Translations under genes and position numbers: made by a program
In this document: one piece after another, positions 58,375 to 64,000 of the stretch
Layout: every line of letters begins with the position of its first letter
How positions within the stretch are numbered: the stretch's first letter is position 1
DNA from: Lentzea xinjiangensis
Lineage (GTDB): Bacteria > Actinomycetota > Actinomycetes > Mycobacteriales > Pseudonocardiaceae
DNA: 64,000 nt
Assembly: GCF_900110955.1 (NCBI RefSeq)
Contig: NZ_FOFR01000013.1
Location: forward strand, 186,001 to 250,000
Reading direction: 5' to 3'
Notes under the pieces: model-generated
Database searches by the model: none
What the model saw: only the letters and a program-made list of their open reading frames with translations
What the model was told of the DNA's origin: nothing

Positions 58375-60264
58375 TCAGCTCCTGCCCGCGACCTCGGCGC
58401 GCTCGCTGAACTTCGGCGTCGGGAACACGCCGACCACCGGCGGCTCGGCGAACTGGGTGTTGTAGAGGTCCGCGTAGCGCCCCCCGGCGGCCATCAGCTC
58501 GGTGTGGGTGCCGCGTTCGACGATCTCGCCGTGCTCCAGCACCAGGATCTGGTCGGCGTTGCGCACGGTCGACAGGCGGTGCGCGATCACCAGGGCGGTC
58601 CGGCCGTCCAGCGCCTCGGTCAGCGCCTCCTGCACGGCGACCTCGGACTCCGAGTCCAGGTGTGCGGTGGCCTCGTCGAGGATCACGACGCGCGGTTTGG
58701 CCAGCAGCAGGCGGGCGATCGTCAACCGCTGGCGCTCGCCGCCGCTCAGCCGGTAGCCGCGTTCGCCGACCACGGTGTCGAGCTGGTCCGGCAGCGACGT
58801 CACCAGGTCGAGCAGCCGGGCGCGGCGCAACGCGTCCCACAGCTCGTCGTCGTCGGCGTCCGGTGCGGCGTAGGTCAGGTTCGCGCGGATCGTGTCGTGG
58901 AACAGGTGCCCGTCCTGGGTCACCACGCCCACCGTCGCGCGCAGCGAGTCGAACGAGAGGTCGCGAACGTCCACTCCGGACAGCCGGACGGCGCCGGAGT
59001 CCACGTCGTACAGGCGCGGGACGAGCGAGGCCATGGTCGACTTGCCGGCGCCGGACGAGCCGACGATCGCGACCAGCTGCCCGGCTCCCGCCTGGAAGCT
59101 GATGCCGTGCAGCACCTCCTCGCCGCCGCGGGTGTCCAAAGTGGCCACCGACTCCAGCGAGGCGAGCGACACCTTCTCCGCGGACGGGTAGGCGAAGCGC
59201 ACGTCGTCGAACTCCACCGACACCGCGCCGGGAGGCACCGTGCGCGGGTTCTCGCGCTCCTCGATCATCGGCTTCAGGTCGAGCACCTCGAAGACCCGCT
59301 CGAACGACACCAGCGCCGTCATCACGTCGACGCGGGCGTTGGCCAGCGCCGTCAGCGGCGCGTACAGGCGGGTCAGCAACAGCGCCAGCGACACCACGGT
59401 GCCGGCGGCCAGGTGCCCGGTCAGCGCCAGGTACCCGCCCAGCCCGTACACCAACGCCTGGGCCAGCGCGGACACCAGCGTCAGCCCGGTCATGAACCAC
59501 CGGGTGGCCATCGCGGTGCGGATGCCGATGTCGCGGACCTGCGCGGCCTTCTCCGAGAACTCCTGCTCCTCGCGGGCCGGCCGCCCGAAGAGCTTCACGA
59601 GCGTCGCGCCCGGCGCCGAGAACCGCTCGGTGGACTGCGTGACCATCGACGCGTTCAGCGTGGAGGCCTCGCGCTGCATCTCCGCCATCCGGCGGCCCAT
59701 CCGCTTGGCGGGCAGCACGAAGACGGGGAGCAGGACCAGCGCGAGCGCCGTGACCTGCCACGACAGCGTGAACATCACGGCGAGCGACAGCGCCAGCTGG
59801 ATGATGTTCGTGACGAAGCCCGACAGGGTGGAGGTGAAGGCGCGCTGCGCGCCGATCACGTCGTTGTTCAGCCGCGAGACCAGCGCGCCGGTGCGGGTGC
59901 GCGTGAAGAACGCGACGGGCATCTTCTGCACGTGCCCGAACACGGCGCGGCGGAGGTCGTAGATCAGGCCTTCACCGATGCGCGTGGACTGCCACCGCTC
60001 GACGACACCAAGACCGGCGTCGACCACGGCGACCAGCGCGATCACCACCGCGAGCCACACCACGACGGACGGCACCGAGCCGCGCACGATCGCGTCGACC
60101 ACGCGGCCCGCCAGCAGCGGCGTCGTCACCGCCAGGACGGACGAGACCACCGTCAGCAGCAGGAACACCACCAGCTTCGCCCGGTGCGGCCGGGCGAACG
60201 CCAGCACCCGCCGGAAAGTGCCCCGGCGCACCTTCGAAGGCGCGTCCGAGGTCACCCCCATCAT
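58375..60264 (-). CDS. ABC exporter, fused membrane and ATPase domains
   Basis: Half-transporter of 629 aa. The ATG at 60264 (MMGVTSDAPSKVRRGTFRRV) is used; sequence upstream lies in the neighbouring intergenic region. Six membrane segments include LVVFLLLTVVSSVLAVTTPL and VVVWLAVVIALVAVVDAG. The ATPase has VGSSGAGKSTM, YRLSGGERQRLTIARLLL and VVILDEATAHLD. A 20-residue insertion (AEKVSLASLESVATLDTRGG) interrupts the first ATPase strand and is typical of one actinomycete subgroup. It works as a homodimer, probably exporting lipids or drugs; no adjacent partner. Confidence 0.9.
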   Translation of the reverse strand: MMGVTSDAPSKVRRGTFRRVLAFARPHRAKLVVFLLLTVVSSVLAVTTPLLAGRVVDAIVRGSVPSVVVWLAVVIALVAVVDAGLGVVERWQSTRIGEGLIYDLRRAVFGHVQKMPVAFFTRTRTGALVSRLNNDVIGAQRAFTSTLSGFVTNIIQLALSLAVMFTLSWQVTALALVLLPVFVLPAKRMGRRMAEMQREASTLNASMVTQSTERFSAPGATLVKLFGRPAREEQEFSEKAAQVRDIGIRTAMATRWFMTGLTLVSALAQALVYGLGGYLALTGHLAAGTVVSLALLLTRLYAPLTALANARVDVMTALVSFERVFEVLDLKPMIEERENPRTVPPGAVSVEFDDVRFAYPSAEKVSLASLESVATLDTRGGEEVLHGISFQAGAGQLVAIVGSSGAGKSTMASLVPRLYDVDSGAVRLSGVDVRDLSFDSLRATVGVVTQDGHLFHDTIRANLTYAAPDADDDELWDALRRARLLDLVTSLPDQLDTVVGERGYRLSGGERQRLTIARLLLAKPRVVILDEATAHLDSESEVAVQEALTEALDGRTALVIAHRLSTVRNADQILVLEHGEIVERGTHTELMAAGGRYADLYNTQFAEPPVVGVFPTPKFSERAEVAGRS

Positions 60265-60353
60265 GAATCGCCAAGAGCTGTAGCCGTCCACGCTGACTAG
60301 AACAGCACAGCGGTCTGACAATTCCTTCGCGCGCGGCTGGAAGGCGGAAAAGT

Positions 60354-61166
60354 TCAGCTTTGAGCGGAAAGAGCCGCGAGAGAACGCAGCCGGCGCAGCT
60401 GAGCGGCCCGCTCCAGCGCGAGCTGCGCCTGCGGCTCCGGCCCGTCGGCCGCCGCCGCGATCAGCGCCAGCGTCTCCGAGACGGCGCCCGGCAGCGGCTT
60501 CAGCACGGCGGCCACGAGCTCCTCGACCGCGGCGTCCAGCCCGTCCAGGGGCACGACGGAGTTCGCGAGGCCGATCCGCAGCGACTCCTCGGCCGACACG
60601 CGGCGGGAAGTCACGCACAGCTCGGCCGCGCGCGAGTACCCCACGAGGCGCACCAGGGGCAGCGTCCCGCCGAGGTCGGGCACCAGGCCCAGCCCGGTCT
60701 CGGCCATGCAGAAACGCGCGTCCTCGGCGAGCACGCGGAAGTCGCACGCCAGCGCCAACTGGAAGCCCGCGCCGATGGCATGCCCCTGCACCGCGGCGAT
60801 CGTCACCCGTGCCGGGTCGCTCAACCAGGTGAACCCCGCCTGGTAGGAGGCGATCTTCGCGTCCGCCTCCTCGGCGGAGAGCGAGAGCATCCCCGGCAGG
60901 CCACCGGGCTCACCGTCGACGGGCTCACCGGTGAACATGCGCCGGTCCAGCCCCGCCGAGAAGGCGCGGCCGGAGCCCCGGACGACCACGACTCGGACGT
61001 CCGGGTCCAGCTGCTCGCCGATGTGCCGCAACGCCTGCCAGGTGGCAGGCGTCTGCGCGTTGAGCACGTCGGGACGATCGAGCGTGATCGTGGCGACCGG
61101 ACCGGCGATGGCGAGCCGGATGCCACCGCGGTCGAGCACACCAGCGTCGATCGAGGGCACTGGCAT
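60354..61166 (-). CDS. Enoyl-CoA hydratase/isomerase family protein
   Basis: Crotonase-fold protein of 270 aa: ATITLDRPDVLNAQTPATWQ, GSGRAFSAGLDRRMFTGEPV, AAVQGHAIGAGFQLALACDF (oxyanion loop GHAIGAG) and FCMAETGLGLVPDLGGTLPL with the catalytic Glu region (ETGLGLVPDLGG). It hydrates or isomerises enoyl-CoA in beta-oxidation or a related route. Single gene in reverse orientation, 90 bp from the ABC exporter start. Confidence 0.91.
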   Translation of the reverse strand: MPVPSIDAGVLDRGGIRLAIAGPVATITLDRPDVLNAQTPATWQALRHIGEQLDPDVRVVVVRGSGRAFSAGLDRRMFTGEPVDGEPGGLPGMLSLSAEEADAKIASYQAGFTWLSDPARVTIAAVQGHAIGAGFQLALACDFRVLAEDARFCMAETGLGLVPDLGGTLPLVRLVGYSRAAELCVTSRRVSAEESLRIGLANSVVPLDGLDAAVEELVAAVLKPLPGAVSETLALIAAAADGPEPQAQLALERAAQLRRLRSLAALSAQS

Positions 61167-61224
61167 GTCATTACCTCCGGCGGACTAGAAGCTAGTTACC
61201 GGAGAGTAGCAGTCTGGGTTGTGG

Positions 61225-61434
61225 CTACTTCTTCTTCGTCCGGGTGGCGCCACCGCGACCGCGCAGCGTGACGCCGGATTCCGACAGAACCCGGTGCACG
61301 AAGCCGTAGGAACGCCCGGTGCTCTCAGCCAAAGCCCGGATGCTCGCGCCCTTTTCGTACTTCTTCTTCAGGTCAGCGGCCAGCTTGTCCCGCGTGGCGC
61401 CGGTGATCCGGGCACCCTTCTTCAGGTCAGCCAC
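61225..61434 (-). CDS. Small conserved helix-turn-helix protein
   Basis: Basic protein of 69 aa: MADLKKGARITGATRDKLAA, then DLKKKYEKGASIRALAESTG, RSYGFVHRVLSESGVTLRGR and an RTKKK tail. I recognise this as a short HTH protein found in nearly every actinomycete genome, with a Helix_turn_helix/HTH_23-like core IRALAESTGRSYGFVHRVL. Its function is not established; nucleoid association or regulation is possible. There is no operon partner. Confidence 0.85.
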   Translation of the reverse strand: MADLKKGARITGATRDKLAADLKKKYEKGASIRALAESTGRSYGFVHRVLSESGVTLRGRGGATRTKKK

Positions 61435-61609
61435 CTCGTCCCGCCTTCCGTACGAGCAGGTCGGGCCGTTCTACGGCCCCTGTCGTCGCAATGATCGAAC
61501 AGGATCCGGCAGAACGCCAGGTGATCAAGCAAAGAGATCGCCGAACGGTCGATTCGATCACGCTCAGTTGATCACAGAACGCGCTCGGTAATCCTTTGAG
61601 GTGTGGAGA

Positions 61610-63238
61610 TCACGCCAGCTGCACGAGGTCGAGGTAGTCCTCCGACCAGTGGTCCTCGGTGCCGTCGGGCAGCAGGATCACCCGCTCGGGCTCCAGCGCC
61701 TCGACCGCGCCGGGGTCGTGCGTCACGAGCACGACAGCGCCTTCGTAGCGCCGCAGCGCGTCGAGGACCTGTTCGCGGGACGCCGGGTCGAGGTTGTTCG
61801 TCGGCTCGTCGAGCAGCAGCACGTTCGCGGCCGACGACACCAGGCCGGCGAGCGCCAGCCGGGTCTTCTCGCCGCCGGACAACGTGCCGGCGGGCTGGTC
61901 GAGCTGCTCGCCGCTGAACAGGAACGTGCCGAGCAACGACCGCAGCCGCTGCTCCTGCTCGTCCGGCGCCATGTGCCGGATGTTCTCCCACACCGACGCC
62001 GTGTGGTCGAGCGTCTCGTGCTCCTGCGCGAAGTAGCCGATCTTCAGGCCGTGACCGGGCACGACCTTGCCGGCGTCGGCCTTCTCGCTGCCGCCCAGCA
62101 ACCGCAGCAGCGTCGTCTTGCCGGCGCCGTTGAAACCGAGCACGACGACGCGGGAACCCTTGTCGATCGCGAGGTCCACGCCGGTGAAGATCTCCAGCGA
62201 GCCGTAGGACTTGCTCAGGCCCTCCGCCATCAACGGCGTTTTGCCGCACGGGGCGGGCGACGGGAAGCTGATCTTCGCGACCTTGTCGCTCTGGCGCACG
62301 TCGTCGAGGCCGTCGAGCAGCTTCTGGGCGCGCTTCGCCATGTTCTGCGCCGCAACGGCCTTCGTGGCCTTCGCACCCATCTTGGCGGCCTGCGTCATCA
62401 GCGCACCGGCCTTCTTCTCGGCGTTGGCGCGCTCACGGCGACGGCGCTTCTCGTCCGTGGCACGGGCTTCGAGGTACTTCTTCCAGCCGAGGTTGTAGAT
62501 GTCGACCTCGCCGCGCATCGCGTCGAGGAACCACACCTTGTTCACGACGTCGTCGAGCAGCTCGACGTCGTGGGAGATCACGACGAGACCGCCGTCGTGC
62601 GACTTGAGGAAGCCGCGCAGCCACGTGATCGAGTCGGCGTCGAGGTGGTTGGTCGGCTCGTCGATCAGCAGGATCGTGCTCGACTTCGCGCCGACACCGG
62701 CCTCGGAGGCGGCGAACAGGATCCGCGCCAGCTCGACGCGGCGGCGCTGACCACCGGAGAGCGTGCTCAGCGGCTGGGCGAGCACGCGGTCGGGCAGGCC
62801 GAGGTTCGAGCAGATCCGGGCGGCCTCGGACTCGGCGGCGTACCCGCCGAGCGCGGAGAAGCGCTCCTCGAGCTTGCCGTAGCGGGTGACGGCGGTGTCG
62901 AGCTCGTCGGGGTCGACCAGCTCGGCCATCTTCGACTGGGCCTTCTCCATGTCCCGGAGCAGCTGGTCGAGTCCGCGGGCAGAGAGCACGCGGTCCTTGG
63001 CGATGACGGAGAGGTCACCCTCGCGGGGGTCCTGCGGCAGGTAGCCGAGCTCGCCCTTGCGCGTGATCGTGCCGGCGTAGGGCTGGCCCTCACCGGCGAG
63101 AACGCGCAGGGAGGTGGTCTTGCCGGCACCGTTGCGGCCGACGAGGCCGATGCGGTCGCCGGGCTGGACGCGAAGGTTGGCGCCGCTCACGAGAATGCGT
63201 GAGCCCGCGCGCAACTCCATGTCGGTTGCGGTGATCAA
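61610..63238 (-). CDS. ABC-F family ATPase
   Basis: Protein of 542 aa with two ATPase domains and no membrane segment. The TTG at 63238 has GGAG 6 nt upstream; an in-frame ATG is at 63220. Domain 1: VGRNGAGKTTSLRVLAG and LSGGQRRRVELARILF. Domain 2: LGFNGAGKTTLLRLLGG and LSGGEKTRLALAGLVS. The linker between them (YLEARATDEKRRRRERANAE) is the charged interdomain linker that reaches into the ribosome. It belongs to the EttA/Uup-like ABC-F proteins acting in translation, possibly with antibiotic protection. Confidence 0.92.
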   Translation of the reverse strand: MITATDMELRAGSRILVSGANLRVQPGDRIGLVGRNGAGKTTSLRVLAGEGQPYAGTITRKGELGYLPQDPREGDLSVIAKDRVLSARGLDQLLRDMEKAQSKMAELVDPDELDTAVTRYGKLEERFSALGGYAAESEAARICSNLGLPDRVLAQPLSTLSGGQRRRVELARILFAASEAGVGAKSSTILLIDEPTNHLDADSITWLRGFLKSHDGGLVVISHDVELLDDVVNKVWFLDAMRGEVDIYNLGWKKYLEARATDEKRRRRERANAEKKAGALMTQAAKMGAKATKAVAAQNMAKRAQKLLDGLDDVRQSDKVAKISFPSPAPCGKTPLMAEGLSKSYGSLEIFTGVDLAIDKGSRVVVLGFNGAGKTTLLRLLGGSEKADAGKVVPGHGLKIGYFAQEHETLDHTASVWENIRHMAPDEQEQRLRSLLGTFLFSGEQLDQPAGTLSGGEKTRLALAGLVSSAANVLLLDEPTNNLDPASREQVLDALRRYEGAVVLVTHDPGAVEALEPERVILLPDGTEDHWSEDYLDLVQLA

Positions 63239-63413
63239 GAAGAACTCCGGGGTGAGTGGGATCCGGGTACGGCCTCAAGGAAGACAGCCCCAAGGAAGAC
63301 GGCAGGGGCGGCACGTACACAGCGGCCTACTCGAGGAGGATCACGCGAATCATCCTACGGGATCGCGACCACCGAATTCCCCACCTGTGGCCGGACGCAT
63401 AGATTTGCCGACC

Positions 63414-64000
63414 ATGAGTGAAGACTTCTCGGGCAAGGCGGCGCTGGTCACCGGCGCGTCCCGCGGCATCGGCCTCGGCATCGCACGCGAGCTGCTCTCC
63501 CGCGGCGCGGCCGTCACCATCACCGGCCGCAAGGCCGACCAGCTCGCGGAGGCGGCCGAGCAGCTCAGGGCCGGCACGGGCGGCCGCGTTCTCGCGGTGC
63601 CGGGCAACGCGGGTGACGACGCGTCCCGCGAGGAGGCCGTGGCGCGCACGGTCGAGGAGTTCGGCAGCATCGACGTGCTGGTCAACAACACCGGCATCAA
63701 CCCGCAGTTCGGTTTCCTGATGGACGCCGACCTCGCCGCCGTGCGGAAGATCTTCGACGTCAACGTCGTGGCGGCGCTCGGTTTCACGCAGCTCGCGTGG
63801 AAGGCGTGGATGAGCGAGCACGGCGGCGCGGTGGTGAACATCGCCTCGATCGGCGGCCTGCGCTCCACCGGCGTGATCGGCGCGTACGGCGCGTCCAAGG
63901 CGGCGCTGATCCGCCTCACCGAGGAGCTGGCGTGGCAGCTCGGCCCGAAGGTGCGCGTGAACGCCGTCGCGCCCGCCGTGGTGAAGACCAAGTTCGCCGA
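63414..64000 (+). CDS. Short-chain dehydrogenase/reductase, 3' end outside the window
   Basis: Partial SDR of 195 visible residues from ATG 63414. Rossmann motif LVTGASRGIGLGIARELL, NNTG in VLVNNTGINPQ, catalytic Ser in NIASIGGL, and YGASKAALIRL with Tyr and Lys. The visible part is almost the full catalytic core; the C-terminal 50-60 residues lie beyond 64000. It is likely an oxidoreductase of the 3-oxoacyl reductase type; substrate unknown. Confidence 0.92.
   Translation, partial: MSEDFSGKAALVTGASRGIGLGIARELLSRGAAVTITGRKADQLAEAAEQLRAGTGGRVLAVPGNAGDDASREEAVARTVEEFGSIDVLVNNTGINPQFGFLMDADLAAVRKIFDVNVVAALGFTQLAWKAWMSEHGGAVVNIASIGGLRSTGVIGAYGASKAALIRLTEELAWQLGPKVRVNAVAPAVVKTKFA

Noticed and set aside
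60265..60747. N-terminal extension of the ABC exporter open frame
   Set aside because: The upstream part is antisense to the enoyl-CoA hydratase region in another frame, and the MMGVTSDAP start fits the family.

Overview
The window is GC-rich throughout with strong G/C third positions, GTG/TTG starts and ATGA/GTGA gene overlaps. It carries an F420-type LLM oxidoreductase, a ShbA/SigD-like ECF sigma factor, UdgX, an actinomycete-type lasso peptide cluster and a gamma-butyrolactone-receptor-like TetR. Together these point to a filamentous actinomycete, most likely Pseudonocardiales (Lentzea/Saccharothrix/Amycolatopsis-like). The family assignment is inference. No rRNA, tRNA, CRISPR array, transposase or phage module was seen.

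Layout. 1-5.9 kb: a peptide-type ABC importer (SBP, two permeases, two ATPases) read leftward behind a LacI regulator and LacI-type operators, which suggests oligosaccharide rather than peptide uptake. 6-14.8 kb: housekeeping and regulatory genes (MOSC protein, enol-lactonase-like hydrolase, MEDS/ATPase anti-sigma-like protein, WS/DGAT acyltransferase, HAD phosphatase, Ser/Thr kinase, ATP-grasp protein, NTF2-like protein plus GBL-receptor-like TetR, XRE protein). 15-22.2 kb: a secreted intradiol dioxygenase, then a PucR regulator divergent from gabT and an aldehyde dehydrogenase (GABA to succinate), followed by an amino-acid permease. 22.2-24.8 kb: secreted cysteine hydrolase, XRE regulator, a strongly structured intergenic RNA candidate, UdgX overlapping a CsbD gene with a SigB/SigF-type promoter, and an ANTAR protein. 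24.8-33.2 kb: alpha-glucan to trehalose genes (malQ, a small unknown gene, glgX/treX, treY, treZ).

33.3-36.6 kb: RidA-family pseudogene, second LacI regulator, peroxiredoxin, TetR plus LLM oxidoreductase with a 16-bp palindromic operator. 36.7-40.5 kb: a compact aromatic module (SDR, MIO-type aromatic amino-acid lyase with a tyrosine-type His-Leu pair, heme-dependent tyrosine-3-hydroxylase-like protein, catechol-type O-methyltransferase), possibly converting tyrosine to a caffeate/ferulate-like acid or a beta-tyrosine. 40.7-49.4 kb: cell-wall genes (M23 peptidase, class A PBP), PfkB kinase, MFS transporter, ShbA/SigD-like sigma, two alpha/beta hydrolases. 49.5-54.5 kb: a complete lasso peptide cluster (precursor, cyclase, RRE, leader peptidase, ABC exporter, LuxR-type regulator) whose core closely resembles citrulassins. 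54.6-64 kb: MobA-like transferase, SIS protein, class B PBP, ABC exporter, enoyl-CoA hydratase, small HTH protein, ABC-F ATPase, and an SDR cut by the window end.

The best leads for something new are the lasso cluster, the tyrosine hydroxylase/lyase/methyltransferase module, the structured RNA at 23.29-23.44 kb, and two independent 17-bp tandem repeats that each overlap a stop codon.
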